Assembly (NCBI RefSeq): GCF_013376475.1
Contig: NZ_CP045508.1
Span: 1,795,501-1,859,500 of the forward strand
DNA length: 64,000 nt
Origin: Desulfolutivibrio sulfoxidireducens
GTDB taxonomy: Bacteria > Desulfobacterota > Desulfovibrionia > Desulfovibrionales > Desulfovibrionaceae
Reading direction: 5' to 3'
The notes beneath the pieces were generated by a model that was not told the origin of the DNA, ran no database searches, and saw only the letters and a program-made list of their open reading frames with translations. A program made the position numbers and the translations under genes. Below, piece after piece: positions 9,101 through 18,026 of the stretch; positions within the stretch are counted from its first letter, which is position 1; every line of letters starts with the position of its first letter.

Positions 9101-9572
9101 GCCGAGCGAGCGTTCGGATCCGGAGTTGTCCATCGCCGTGCCGGCCCGGATACCGGAAGGCTACGTGGCCGACCCCAAGGATCGCCTGCGGCTTTACAAA
9201 GCCCTGTCCTCGGCTCACAATGAATCGGACCTGGCGGAACGTGCCGCCGAGATACGGGACCGGTACGGCGCCTTGCCCGAGGAACTGGAGAATTTCATCT
9301 CGGTGTTGGCCCTCAAGCAGGTTTTGGCCAGACTCCAGGTGGCCAAGGCCGACGTGACCGCCGCCAAGCTCTCCCTTTCCTGGGAGGGGCGTCCCGGGGT
9401 GGTGACTCCGGAAAGCCTGGTGGCCTTTGTGGGCACCCGGGGGGACCGGGCCAAGCTGGTGCCTCCGGCCAGGCTGGAGATGCGTCTTTGCGGGGAGGGC
9501 CTTCGCGCCGGACTTGCCGGCGCGGCGGCGGAACTGTCGCTTTTGAGCCAGACAAGCCCTGGGTCACTGTGA
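6114..9572 (+). CDS. mfd: Transcription-repair coupling factor Mfd
   Basis: About 1,152 residues, the normal length for Mfd, the ATP-driven translocase that removes stalled RNA polymerase from DNA lesions and recruits UvrA. The order is N-terminal UvrB-like region (YKSGPGTLAFLAAEIL), polymerase-interacting domain (DLVVHRDYGLARFDGL), then SF2 motor with Walker A GDVGFGKTE, DEEQ box (LILDEEQRFG), TATPIPRTL, and the TRG motif region (VFWVHNRVRG, VAMAHGQM). The C-terminal autoinhibitory domain is present. A TTG at 6114 with GAAGGAG ending at 6104 is the preferred start; an in-frame ATG at 6069 adds 15 basic residues without a good ribosome site. The stop overlaps the next gene's start, implying co-expression with the folding-factor genes. 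Confidence 0.97.
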   Translation: MEYPFEVKDFLKGRGESIGVYKSGPGTLAFLAAEILASGTSVVVVVPGAPELSRLRALFSLLLPSDADPSRTSPWRALPAYPSSVPSIQAWAARFSFLHFATATSRPRLCLFPVDNLLPKWPPRKVIEESSFELSVGEEMSRELLLEQAALWGYRRLPMVESPGEAAARGDVVDIFAPGYAWPLRFEFFGDTIEHIRCFDPATQRSQAELARVALLPVAPAVITDASRRDAMELWESMAMTGELRREAQSALIRKIEAGDGGIWPGLFYEKPTALTDHLPKDAVYILYEASRLRSRLEEVEFGWRRFLDAEAQAQGFGWPGPRLCWPGGMARKMWLAGRQILFEELVLGHGKHGPDMPEKAVERFSDLFWKPGEDKRPWSALMAGLRDWAVSRRQVVLSFHGERSRTKFLKMIDHEGIFPSTRYHPDASGLFALVSPLRQGMDLAWNRTLILAEDVLRPESEEDSGRSARLRGFQGVASQDEIAMGDLVVHRDYGLARFDGLARMTVDSAGGDYLLLHFDGEDRLYVPVDRLSLIQKFKGPEGLDPALDRLGGNRWKMGREKAQKAIEKIARDLVEMYAYRKVAKGYAYGPLNELYWEFEAGFGFEETPDQEKAIAEVLADMERPEPMDRLVCGDVGFGKTEVALRAAFRAVLDGKQVVMMCPTTVLAEQHFQNFSKRLDDFPVRVGMLSRFVPPRRQKMVTEGVRKGEIDILIGTHRLLSKDVEAPRLGLLILDEEQRFGVKHKEKLKALRKNIDVLTLTATPIPRTLQLSLSGIRGLSVIETPPPERKAVETVLVERDPDFLRSVLRRELERQGQVFWVHNRVRGLEETTAFVKRLVPEARVAMAHGQMPETALEKAMHEFWHGEIDVLVCTAIIESGLDFPRANTLVVDQAQMFGLGQLYQLRGRVGRSSLQAFAYFVVPSLDGIPELARKRLRVVQDMDYLGAGFQVAMEDLRLRGAGNILGEVQSGHISRIGLDMFLEMLDEEVRRLRGEPPSERSDPELSIAVPARIPEGYVADPKDRLRLYKALSSAHNESDLAERAAEIRDRYGALPEELENFISVLALKQVLARLQVAKADVTAAKLSLSWEGRPGVVTPESLVAFVGTRGDRAKLVPPARLEMRLCGEGLRAGLAGAAAELSLLSQTSPGSL

Positions 9573-11224
9573 GAACGATGATCTTTTTGACGCGGTTGTT
9601 CCTGTCGGTGGCGGTCTTATGGGCCGCGACCCTGGTTGGCGGCTGCGACCGGCCCAAGGACGAGCCCGGAGTGGTGGCCACGGTCAACGGCCGTCCCGTG
9701 ACCCTGGGCCAACTCGAGTTTCACCAGGACCTGCGCGGCATGGGCCTGGTGGCCACGGAGAACCCCACCGTGGACAGGCTCAGACGGGATTACGGCCGGA
9801 TCATGGCCGACCTGATCATTCAGGAACTGGTGCTTGAGGACCTGGCCAAGGCCGGACTCGGGGTGTCCGAGGCCGACGTGGCCGGGCTCGAGGCCCGGGT
9901 CCGGGCCGACTATCCCGGGGATGCCTTCGACCGCATGCTTTTCGAGGAGAATATCGATCCCGCCCAGTGGCGGAAAAGCCTGGTGTCCCGGATCGCCCTG
10001 GAGAAATTCGTCTCAAGCATCCTCAATGATCGGGTCAAGGTCGACGTCCAGGAGGCCGCCGACTATTACAAGGAGCATGTGGCCGACTTCAAAAGACCGG
10101 CCATGGTGACGTTTCGTCTGGTGCGTGGTCCGGACAAGAAACAGGTGGAGCGGGCGTTGCGGGACTGGGAGGCGGGCGGGACGGCCTCCGGCCAAGCCGC
10201 GCCGGATGCGGCCGTAGTCCGCGAGGTGCGCCTTCCCCGGGACGATGTGCCCGGGCCGTGGCGGGACATCCTGGGAAAATTGCGGCCCGGCCAGACCAGT
10301 CCCGTCATGGAAGGGAAAAAGGAGGCCGTGGCCCTGGTCCTTGTCGGGGAGACTCCGGCCATGGTACTCGACCCGGCTGCGGCCTATCCGTTGGTGGAAA
10401 GGGTTCTTTTGGAAAAAAAACGCAACGAGGCCTTTGCCGCGTGGTTGGCCGGGGCCGTGTCCGCGGCCGACGTCAGGGTGAGTTCGCATCTTTTACGGGC
10501 CGACGCGGGCCTGGACTCGGAGGTTCCGTCGCCGGACATCCTGGAAAAGGAGTTCCCCGGCGTGGGCGACATGGATGGTGAACATGCCGCCAGGCTGGCT
10601 GTTTCCGATCAGATGTCCAAGAAATTCGTCGAGCGCTTTCCCGAACGTTCCGGACAGGCGGCGCGGGAGGGGAGCGGCCCGCCTGTGGCGGCCACAGCCG
10701 GGGACGGCGGGGCGCCGCCCGCCTCCCAGGCGCTCGTTCCCGACATGGCGCCTGTCTTGGATCAACGGATTCTGCCGGACCCCGGTCAATCCGCGTCCGA
10801 CCCGGACCAGGCCGCCTCCCGGCCCGGGAACGGCCCGGTGGTCGAGGTCCCGGATCACGTTTCGGACGCGATCCCACAGCCGGCGGAGACGGCGAATCCG
10901 TCCCCGCCGAACGTCCCGCCCCCCGCCACGGCGGGGAGCCCTGTCCAGCCGTCGCGGACCGGGGCGACGCCGTCGCCGGCCGCGTCGGTCGGACCGGGAA
11001 AGGTGGAATTTCTGGCCAACAAGGCCAGTTGGATCATCTTCAAGGTGGACGACGGGCAGGAAGAGCGGGTGTACGTCAAGGGCGGAAAGGCCCATACTGT
11101 GGCCTTCAAGGAAAAGCTCGCGGTTCGTCTGGGCAGCCCGAGTGATATTACCTACCGCTACGACGGTCGGGAACAGCGGGTGGAATCGTCCTCCCGGGAC
11201 GTGAAGACCCTGGAGTTTCCCTGA
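9569..11224 (+). CDS. SurA-like lipoprotein fused to RodZ-type C-terminal domain
   Basis: A 551-residue predicted lipoprotein. The signal segment ends in a lipobox (TLVGGC), followed by CDRPKDEPG. Residues about 35-200 match the SurA/PrsA-type chaperone N domain (VATVNGRPVTLGQLEF, a long helical region, VQEAADYYKEHVADF). The following PpiC-like stretch (VTFRLVRGPD) lacks the GGDLG signature, so isomerase activity is doubtful. A long Pro/Ala/Ser linker then leads to a C-terminal domain (VEFLANKASWIIFKVDDG ... VKTLEFP) that closely resembles the two extracytoplasmic domains of the RodZ-like protein at 12543-13928. GTG at 9569 overlaps the mfd stop; ATG at 9578 is the alternative start. Confidence 0.85.
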   Translation: MRTMIFLTRLFLSVAVLWAATLVGGCDRPKDEPGVVATVNGRPVTLGQLEFHQDLRGMGLVATENPTVDRLRRDYGRIMADLIIQELVLEDLAKAGLGVSEADVAGLEARVRADYPGDAFDRMLFEENIDPAQWRKSLVSRIALEKFVSSILNDRVKVDVQEAADYYKEHVADFKRPAMVTFRLVRGPDKKQVERALRDWEAGGTASGQAAPDAAVVREVRLPRDDVPGPWRDILGKLRPGQTSPVMEGKKEAVALVLVGETPAMVLDPAAAYPLVERVLLEKKRNEAFAAWLAGAVSAADVRVSSHLLRADAGLDSEVPSPDILEKEFPGVGDMDGEHAARLAVSDQMSKKFVERFPERSGQAAREGSGPPVAATAGDGGAPPASQALVPDMAPVLDQRILPDPGQSASDPDQAASRPGNGPVVEVPDHVSDAIPQPAETANPSPPNVPPPATAGSPVQPSRTGATPSPAASVGPGKVEFLANKASWIIFKVDDGQEERVYVKGGKAHTVAFKEKLAVRLGSPSDITYRYDGREQRVESSSRDVKTLEFP

Positions 11225-11257
11225 GGTGAAGGCGGGTTCAGGCCCAAGCCGGCGAGA

Positions 11258-11286
11258 TTGCCTGCGTGACCGAAAGCGTCTATAAA
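11258..11286 (+). promoter_or_regulatory. Putative sigma-70 promoter of the surA-rodZ unit
   Basis: TTGCCT (11258-11263), a 17-bp spacer and TATAAA (11281-11286) lie about 125 bases upstream of the SurA-type gene. Spacing is ideal and the -10 box is five of six. Confidence 0.55.
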
Positions 11287-11413
11287 CACCCGGATGTCTC
11301 TTCACGGATGTGAAGCGGCGACGAGGCACGGGGCGCAACGGCATCGCCCGATTTCGGAGAACACTCGAACAGAAGCGGTCGCGCCAACATGGTCCGGCCT
11401 GTCGGAGGATATA

Positions 11414-12403
11414 GTGTCCCGCGTCTTTTTCCCCCTCGTCCTGGTGGTGTTGGTTCTGGCCTTTTCGACGCAGGCCCGTTCCGTGGAACTGGTGGACAAA
11501 GTGGTGGCCATGGTCAATGGCCAGATCATCACCTTGTTCGAGCTTAATTCCAAGGTGGAAAAGCTGCTGTCGAAGACCGAAGGAATAAGCCTCTCGCCCA
11601 AGGATCCGGAATACGCGGAACTGCAGCGCCGCATTCTGGATTCCATGATCAATGACATATTGCTGAAGCAGGCCGCCGCTAAATTGAAAATAACCGTTTC
11701 CGAAACTGAAATTTCGGCCAAGATTAATGAAATAAAGAAAGACAACAAGATGACGGAGACGCAATTTCGAGAACAATTGGCCAAGGAAGGCCTGACGCGA
11801 AAGGAGTTCGAACAGAGTCTCGAGACGGAAGCCATAAAACACCAGATTGTCGGGTACATGGTCAATAAGCGGATCCTTGTGACGGATGACGAGTTGCGCG
11901 CGTATTATGACCAGATGGGCGGCGATATTCCGGAAGCCAGGGAGACCTTGACGCGCAAGACGCCGGGGACTATCGGGTTTCTCATGGTCGCCTCGGCGAC
12001 CGAGGCCGAGGCCTTGCGGAAAAAGATCGCCGCCGGGCAGATCAGCTTCGCCGATGCGGCCCGCAAGTTCTCCATTGGTCCGGGAAAGGACCAGGGCGGC
12101 GACCTGGGCGACGTGTCCATCGAAGATTTGGCGCCGCCCCTGCGCCAGGCCCTTCAGGCCGTGCCCGCCGGCGAGGTCACCAAGCCGGTGTCCCTCGACG
12201 GCAAGGCGGTTCTTCTGGTCCGCAAGACCGGCGGCGATGCCCCGCCTGTCGCGGCCGAACCCGTTGCCGCTCGCGGTTCCCAGTCGTTTGAGCAGGCTCG
12301 GGACAGGGTGTACGACATGCTCTACCGCGAAAAGTTCGAGAAGCTTTTTCAGGAATACATGGCGACGTTGCGAGCCAAAGCGGTCGTGGACGTCCGGCTG
12401 TAA
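11414..12403 (+). CDS. surA: SurA-type periplasmic peptidyl-prolyl isomerase
   Basis: A 329-residue exported chaperone/isomerase. A signal peptide (FPLVLVVLVLAFSTQARS) precedes the SurA N domain (VELVDKVVAMVNGQIITLFEL), a helical substrate-binding region, and one parvulin (PpiC) domain with the intact signature SFADAARKFSIGPG followed by GGDLG and a closing LLVRK strand. Canonical E. coli SurA has two parvulin domains, so this is a shorter single-parvulin version. GTG at 11414 is chosen because GGAGG lies at 11404-11408 and the signal peptide starts there. It probably helps outer-membrane proteins fold, working with the preceding lipoprotein. Confidence 0.92.
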   Translation: MSRVFFPLVLVVLVLAFSTQARSVELVDKVVAMVNGQIITLFELNSKVEKLLSKTEGISLSPKDPEYAELQRRILDSMINDILLKQAAAKLKITVSETEISAKINEIKKDNKMTETQFREQLAKEGLTRKEFEQSLETEAIKHQIVGYMVNKRILVTDDELRAYYDQMGGDIPEARETLTRKTPGTIGFLMVASATEAEALRKKIAAGQISFADAARKFSIGPGKDQGGDLGDVSIEDLAPPLRQALQAVPAGEVTKPVSLDGKAVLLVRKTGGDAPPVAAEPVAARGSQSFEQARDRVYDMLYREKFEKLFQEYMATLRAKAVVDVRL

Positions 12404-12542
12404 CGTCGAGCGCCTCTCCCCGGAGAGGCGGACCGTGAGGCCTGTCGTTACGGTCTGTCCGTGACGGCTGGCGCAACGACATGACGCCGGGATGAAGCGG
12501 CCTTTCGTCACGCACGCTTTCACCTTCGGGGAGTAATCGGAT

Positions 12543-13928
12543 ATGGATTTACGCGAATTGGGTGCCTTGTTCAAAGAGGAACGGGAACGTCGCGGGCTTT
12601 CGCACAACGACGTCATCGATAAAATCAAGATCGGTCGGGCCTGTCTCCTGGCCATCGAAGAAGGCGACGAGAGCGGCATGCCACATCCGGTCTACGCCAA
12701 GGGGTTCATCAAAAACTACGCGAAGTTGCTTGATCTCGACCCGGAAGAGGTCGGAGACGCCTTTTCCAGATCCCTCGGAACAATCCCGGAATCCAGGATC
12801 GCCACGCAGCATGAACTGAGCGAACCGGTGTCCGCGCCCAGAGGCTTTTCATTTGGCGGCGGTCCGTTTCGGTATGTCCTGGTTGGCCTTGTTCTTCTTT
12901 TGGTCGTGGCCGGCGTGCTCTGGTCTTTTTCCCTGCCGCCCTTTGAATTTTCCGCCTTCCTGGCGCCCTCGCCGGCGGTCGGACCGGCCAGTTCCGGAGA
13001 CGCCGGTTCGCCCGTTCCGGAGACGCCGCCATCCTCGCCCCAGGCGGGCAAGTCCGGAGGGGGCGCTCCGTTGGCCGGCGGTTCGGAACAGACAGGTTCG
13101 GCCGGCATCCTGCCTGTGGTCGAACCGGCCCCGCCTGTTCCCATAAAGCCCCTGCAACCGGCCCCGGAAGCGGCGCAATCCGCCCCGCCCGTCCCCGAGA
13201 CCACCGCCCAGGCCAGGACCGCGGTCACTTCCCCGGACGCCGAGGAGCCGGCCGATCCGTCGTTGCTCCCGGATGTCGTGCATGGGGAAACCGGCGCCCA
13301 CAGCGTGTCCATCGTCGCCACCGAGGAATCCTGGATTGATGTCGCGGCGGACGGAGGTCCCCCCAAGGGGGTCATGCTGACCAAGGGCAAGCGGTTCATT
13401 GGCCGGTTCAACGAATCGCTTCTGGTGCGTCTGGGCAATGCCGCCGGGGTGAAAATCCAGTACGACGACAAGGACTATCCCCTGCAGGCGAATCCGGGGG
13501 AGGTCAAGACGCTCAAGTTCGTGGCCAAGCAGAACGCCGCGCCAGCCACGTCCACGCCCCAGGCGAACCAGACCGCCTCCTCCACCGCGCCGGCGAAGTC
13601 TCCCGCGGCCCCGGCCGCGCCGAAGACGGAACCGACGATGCCCGCCTCGACACCGGCCGCCGCCCCGGAGGCCGCCGCGCGTCCCGACGGCATGCGTCAG
13701 GTCGAGATCGTCGGCACGGACGGCAGTTGGGTCATCGTCATTCCCGACGGCGGCAAGCCCAGGGAGATCTTCGTCAAAAAGGGCCAGACCATCACCGAGC
13801 CCTACAAGGACACCATCGAGATCAAGCTCGGCAATCCAAGCAGCGTGCTCTTCCGTCACGAGGGCCAGGAATATCCCATGAGCACCCAGCAGGGTGAGAA
13901 AAAGTCCGTGCGTTTTCCCAACCCCTGA
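12543..13928 (+). CDS. RodZ-like HTH membrane protein with two C-terminal domains
   Basis: A 461-residue single-pass membrane protein. Residues 1-80 form a RodZ-type cytoplasmic helix-turn-helix (LGALFKEERERRGLSHNDV ... YAKGFIKNYAKLLDLDPEEV), which in RodZ binds MreB. A transmembrane helix (YVLVGLVLLLVVAGVLWSF) lies near residues 105-123, followed by a Pro/Ala-rich linker. Two tandem copies of the RodZ C-terminal domain (DUF4115-like) follow: one starting SVSIVATEESWIDV and ending VKTLKF, the other starting QVEIVGTDGSWVIV and ending KSVRFP. Most RodZ proteins have one, so the duplication is notable. Role in rod shape and elongasome assembly is inferred. Confidence 0.88.
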   Translation: MDLRELGALFKEERERRGLSHNDVIDKIKIGRACLLAIEEGDESGMPHPVYAKGFIKNYAKLLDLDPEEVGDAFSRSLGTIPESRIATQHELSEPVSAPRGFSFGGGPFRYVLVGLVLLLVVAGVLWSFSLPPFEFSAFLAPSPAVGPASSGDAGSPVPETPPSSPQAGKSGGGAPLAGGSEQTGSAGILPVVEPAPPVPIKPLQPAPEAAQSAPPVPETTAQARTAVTSPDAEEPADPSLLPDVVHGETGAHSVSIVATEESWIDVAADGGPPKGVMLTKGKRFIGRFNESLLVRLGNAAGVKIQYDDKDYPLQANPGEVKTLKFVAKQNAAPATSTPQANQTASSTAPAKSPAAPAAPKTEPTMPASTPAAAPEAAARPDGMRQVEIVGTDGSWVIVIPDGGKPREIFVKKGQTITEPYKDTIEIKLGNPSSVLFRHEGQEYPMSTQQGEKKSVRFPNP

Positions 13929-14053
13929 CCCGGGAGCCTCACCGGGATGGATGGGCGCGCGGTGGCGGGCATGGAGTGGATGAGCGGGCGAGATGCCGCG
14001 ATATTTCGCGGGCCGGAGCGGGCTTCGGTTTGCGGGGGCGCAAGGAGCGGGGA

Positions 14054-14797
14054 ATGGAGTTTTCCGAAAAGGCTCTCGTTCTGAGGGTGGGCCGTTTTCG
14101 GGAAATAGACGCCTGGGTGCGCCTTTTTTCCCCGTCGCGCGGAATGTACACCGCGTTCGCCTTCGGCGGGTGCCGGAGCCGCAGGCGGTTTTGCGGCTGT
14201 CTGGACGTCTTTAATCACGTCCACTTCAAGGTCAAAACCGGGCGCGCCTACCATACCCTGCTTGAAGGACGGTTGGTCAACGGCCATGGACGCCTGCGCG
14301 CCGAACCCGGCCGCCTGGGCATGGCCGTGAATTGCCTGAAGTTTTTCGAGGCTGTGGAGGTCGGTCCGCACGGGGCCCGGGCGGCCCATGACCTGCTGTT
14401 GGAGGCCCTGGCGACGCTTACGGCCGAGACCGCGCCGTCCCGGCTTTTTCCCCTCTATTTTCGGGCGAAGGTGGCCTGCGATCAGGGTTTTTTCCCGCCG
14501 CTCGCGGCGTGTCACGGCTGTGGCGCGCCCAGCGAGGATATTCCCTGGGCCGTGTTCCACGTGGAAGAGGGGCGGCTTTTGTGTCCCGCCTGTCCGCGTC
14601 CGGTCCGGGGCACGTTCGTGCGGCTTGGCCGGGACGCCATGAGGCTTCTTTCGGATGTGCGGAGCGCGGGGCCGGCCGACTGGGGCGGGTTCGAGCCGTC
14701 CCCCGGCGCGGCGGGGGAGTTCTCCCGACTGCTGGATCGTTTTGTGACCTACCACCTGGGGCTTTCCTGGGAGCATGGAACCTTCGTTAAAAACTGA
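14054..14797 (+). CDS. recO: DNA repair protein RecO
   Basis: A 247-residue RecO, the RecA-loading mediator of the RecFOR pathway. The N-terminal OB fold ([33 protein letters not shown]) is followed by the helical domain and a zinc finger of two CxxC pairs (CHGCG and CPAC, near residues 156 and 180). ATG at 14054 is preceded by AAGGAG at 14042-14047 and matches the family start. It lies just upstream of glyQ, with about 135 bases between. Confidence 0.93.
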   Translation: MEFSEKALVLRVGRFREIDAWVRLFSPSRGMYTAFAFGGCRSRRRFCGCLDVFNHVHFKVKTGRAYHTLLEGRLVNGHGRLRAEPGRLGMAVNCLKFFEAVEVGPHGARAAHDLLLEALATLTAETAPSRLFPLYFRAKVACDQGFFPPLAACHGCGAPSEDIPWAVFHVEEGRLLCPACPRPVRGTFVRLGRDAMRLLSDVRSAGPADWGGFEPSPGAAGEFSRLLDRFVTYHLGLSWEHGTFVKN

Positions 14798-14933
14798 CGC
14801 TTCGAGGCCCGGGCACGAAAATACCTGTTTTTGGGATGAACGGACCGTGACGTGGCGCGCGCCACCCACGTTTCCCTTTGCGGCGAACGTCACGCGAGCC
14901 CTGGGCTTTTGCCCGGGGACCATGGAGAACAGA

Positions 14934-15809
14934 ATGCATTTTCAGGACGTCATCTTGACCTTGCAGCGCTTTTGGGCCGACGCCGGGTGCGTGATCGCCC
15001 AGCCCTACGACATCGAGGTCGGGGCCGGGACCTTCAATCCGGCCACGTTTTTCCGGGTCATCGGTCCCGAACCCTGGCGGACGGCCTATGTCGAGCCCTC
15101 CAGACGGCCCACGGACGGCCGTTACGGCGAAAATCCCAACCGGCTTCAAAACTTCTACCAGTTCCAGGTCATCCTCAAACCCTCCCCGGACAACGTCCAG
15201 GAGATGTACCTGCACAGTCTCAAGGCCTTGGGAATCGACCCCGCGCGCCACGACGTCCGCTTCGTGGAGGACGACTGGGAATCCCCCACCCTGGGGGCCA
15301 GCGGTCTTGGCTGGGAGGTCTGGCTCAACGGCATGGAGGTCACCCAGTTCACCTATTTCCAGCAGGTAGGCGGTATCGACCTGGCGCCGGTGAGCGTGGA
15401 GCTGACCTATGGCCTGGAACGGCTGTCCATGTATCTTCAGGAAAAGGAGTCGGTGTACGACCTGTCATGGAATGGGAAGGTGACGTACGGCCATGTGCAT
15501 CACCAGGGCGAATACGAGCATTCAAAGTACAACTTCGAGGAAAGCGACGCCGACATGCTGCTTTCCTTTTTCAATGCCTGCGAGGCCGAGTGCCGCAGGC
15601 TGTGCGAACTCGACCTGCCCTGGCCAGCCTACGACTATTGCCTCAAATGCTCCCATGCCTTCAATATGCTCCAGGCCCGGGGGGCCATCTCCATCACCGA
15701 ACGCACGGGGTACATCGCCCGGGTGCGCGCCCTGGCCTCCACCCTGGCCCGGCTCTACGCGGCCCAGCGCGAAAGACTCGGCTATCCCATGCTCGACGCC
15801 AAAAAATAA
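14934..15809 (+). CDS. glyQ: Glycyl-tRNA synthetase alpha subunit
   Basis: A 291-residue class II synthetase alpha chain, near family length, that holds the aminoacylation active site of the alpha2beta2 enzyme. It begins [19 protein letters not shown] and contains [56 protein letters not shown] and [13 protein letters not shown] at 14934 is supported by GGAG at 14924-14927. In-frame ATGs further upstream (14775, 14922) would add sequence not seen in the family. It is directly followed by glyS. Confidence 0.98.
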   Translation: MHFQDVILTLQRFWADAGCVIAQPYDIEVGAGTFNPATFFRVIGPEPWRTAYVEPSRRPTDGRYGENPNRLQNFYQFQVILKPSPDNVQEMYLHSLKALGIDPARHDVRFVEDDWESPTLGASGLGWEVWLNGMEVTQFTYFQQVGGIDLAPVSVELTYGLERLSMYLQEKESVYDLSWNGKVTYGHVHHQGEYEHSKYNFEESDADMLLSFFNACEAECRRLCELDLPWPAYDYCLKCSHAFNMLQARGAISITERTGYIARVRALASTLARLYAAQRERLGYPMLDAKK

Positions 15810-15818
15810 GGACCGGTT

Positions 15819-17912
15819 ATGCCCCATTTTCTGCTCGAGATCGGTTTTGAGGAGATGCCTGCCCGATTTCTGTCCGGGCTTTCCTCGGAGATCGAAACGC
15901 TTTTTTCCGAACGACTTGCCCAGGCCAAAATCGGTTTCGGCCGCATTCGTCCCTTTGTCACCCCCAGGCGGCTTGGGGTGTCGGTCACGGACATGGACGC
16001 CGTGACCCGCCGCGAGGAAGAGGTGGTCGCCGGGCCGCCCGAAAAGGTGGCCTTCTCCCCTGACGGCGCACCCACCAAGGCCGCCCAGGGGTTTGCCCGC
16101 ACCCAGGGTGTGGACATGGCCGATACCTTCGTTCTGGAAACGGACAAGGGCCGCTACCTGGCCGTGCGCAAGACCACCGGCGGGGAACCGTCCATCACCG
16201 TCTTGTCCGGCGTCTGCGCGGAATGCGTCAAGCGGCTGTCCTTCCCCAAAAAGATGCGGTGGGGCGAGGGCGATTTCGCCTTCGGCCGTCCCATCCACTG
16301 GTTTTTGGCCCTTCTGGACGACGTCGTGGTCCCCTTCGAGGTCGCCGGCATCTTTTCGGGCCGGGCCACCTTCGGCCACCGCATCATGGGCCCCGGGCCC
16401 TTTGTCGTGCCCCATGCCGACGCCTACGCCGGGATCATCGGCGGGCAGGGCGGGGTGGTCATCGATCCGGCCGAGCGCGAGGCCGTGATCCGCTCCCAGG
16501 CCGAGGCCCTGGCCGGCCAGGCCGGGGGCCGGGCAATCGTCAAGCCCGCGCTTCTGGCCGAGGTCACGGGACTGACGGAACATCCGGTCGTGGCCCTGGG
16601 CCGCTTCCACGAAAAATTCCTGGAGGTTCCCAAGGAAGTCCTGTTGACCAGCATGGAGAGCCACCAGAAAAGCTTCGGGGTCGAGGACGCCGACGGACGG
16701 CTTTTGCCCTGTTTCCTGACCACCCTGGGCCTTGACCCCGGCGAAAGCCTGGATCTGGTGCGCAAGGGCTGGGAGCGGGTGCTGCGGGCCAGGCTGGAGG
16801 ACGCCCGGTTTTTCTGGGAAGCGGACCTGGCCGCGGATTCCGGGGCCTGGCTGGCCAGACTGGAGAGTGTGATCTTTCTGGCCGGGCTTGGCAGCATGGG
16901 CGAAAAATCCCGGCGGCTCGAGGCCCTGTGCGCCAGGTTGGCCGAACAGGCCGCACCGGGGTTGGCGGCCGAGGCCGCCCGGGCCGGACGCCTGGCCAAG
17001 GCCGATCTGGTCTCGGAGATGGTGGGGGAGTTCGCCGAGTTGCAAGGGGTGATGGGCGGCATCTACGCCCGCAACAAAGGGGAATCCGAGGTCGTGGCCC
17101 AGGCCGTGGCCGAGCAGTACCTGCCGGCCGGGCCGGACAGCCCGGTGCCCGCCACCCCGTGCGGGGCGATCCTGGCCGTCGCCGACAAGCTCGACACCCT
17201 GGCCGGATGCTTCGGCCTGGACATGGCCCCGACCGGCGCGGCCGATCCGTACGCTCTGCGCCGTCAGGCCCTGGGCATCTGCCGCATCGTCATCGAGCAC
17301 GGGTGGCGTCTGAATCTCCCGGAACTGATCCAGGCCGCTTTCGAGGGCTACCGCGAGGTGTCCCTCAAGGTCACGCCGACCCACGCCCTGGCCCGGCTGC
17401 TGGATTTTTTCGGCCAGAGGCTTCGGGCCTACTTCACGGGCCTTGGCCGGGACACCCTGGTCGTCGAGGCGGCCGTGGGGGCCGGGTTCGAGGATATCTG
17501 GGCGCTTTCGGCGCGCATCGAAGCCCTTGCCGCCTTCGCCGCCCGGCCCGATTTCGGGCGGGCCGTCCTGACCTTCAAGCGGGCCGCCAACATCATCCGC
17601 AAGCAGGGCTCGCAGGCCGGGCATCCCCTGACCGGCCGGGTGGACCCGGGGCTTCTGGCCGAGGAGGCCGAGAGGCGTCTTCATGAGAAGTTCGTCGAGG
17701 TCTTCCCGCGCATGGACGCGCTCTTCGCCGCCGATGATTTCGCGGCCCTTTTCGATCTGCTGCACGAACTGCGGCCCTTTGTGGACGCCTTTTTCGATTC
17801 GGTGATGGTCATGTGCGACGACCCGGCGCTGCGCACGAACCGCCTGAACCTGCTGGTGTCCCTGGTGGCCAGGTTGTCGCGTCTGGCGGATTTCGCCGCG
17901 TTGCAGGTGTGA
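15819..17912 (+). CDS. glyS: Glycyl-tRNA synthetase beta subunit
   Basis: A 697-residue beta subunit beginning MPHFLLEIGFEEMPARFL. It contains RPIHWFLALLDDVVVPFEV, the MESHQKSFGVED block, ARLEDARFFWEADL, and the C-terminal anticodon-binding region (DFFGQRLRAYF, MVMCDDPALRTNRLNLL). It binds tRNA-Gly and contributes to charging together with GlyQ. Only nine bases separate it from glyQ, so the two are co-translated in fixed ratio. Confidence 0.98.
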   Translation: MPHFLLEIGFEEMPARFLSGLSSEIETLFSERLAQAKIGFGRIRPFVTPRRLGVSVTDMDAVTRREEEVVAGPPEKVAFSPDGAPTKAAQGFARTQGVDMADTFVLETDKGRYLAVRKTTGGEPSITVLSGVCAECVKRLSFPKKMRWGEGDFAFGRPIHWFLALLDDVVVPFEVAGIFSGRATFGHRIMGPGPFVVPHADAYAGIIGGQGGVVIDPAEREAVIRSQAEALAGQAGGRAIVKPALLAEVTGLTEHPVVALGRFHEKFLEVPKEVLLTSMESHQKSFGVEDADGRLLPCFLTTLGLDPGESLDLVRKGWERVLRARLEDARFFWEADLAADSGAWLARLESVIFLAGLGSMGEKSRRLEALCARLAEQAAPGLAAEAARAGRLAKADLVSEMVGEFAELQGVMGGIYARNKGESEVVAQAVAEQYLPAGPDSPVPATPCGAILAVADKLDTLAGCFGLDMAPTGAADPYALRRQALGICRIVIEHGWRLNLPELIQAAFEGYREVSLKVTPTHALARLLDFFGQRLRAYFTGLGRDTLVVEAAVGAGFEDIWALSARIEALAAFAARPDFGRAVLTFKRAANIIRKQGSQAGHPLTGRVDPGLLAEEAERRLHEKFVEVFPRMDALFAADDFAALFDLLHELRPFVDAFFDSVMVMCDDPALRTNRLNLLVSLVARLSRLADFAALQV

Positions 17913-17960
17913 GGCGGGTGGAAAAAGGTGTTGCCCGGGAGAATTTTCGAGGCATGCCTC

Positions 17961-17989
17961 TTGACAGTGAAAGCTGTTTTTTCTTAAGT
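17961..17989 (+). promoter_or_regulatory. Possible promoter of rpsT
   Basis: A consensus TTGACA at 17961-17966 is followed after 17 bases by TTAAGT, in an AT-rich pocket between glyS and rpsT. The -35 is perfect and the -10 is weak. Confidence 0.4.
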
Positions 17990-18026
17990 AACCGTTTTCA
18001 GCACGAAATGAATGGAGGAGACATCC

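Noticed and set aside
10493-12679. A 728-codon minus-strand frame opposite the SurA-like genes
   Set aside because: Antisense shadow of clear plus-strand genes; no domain or ribosome site.
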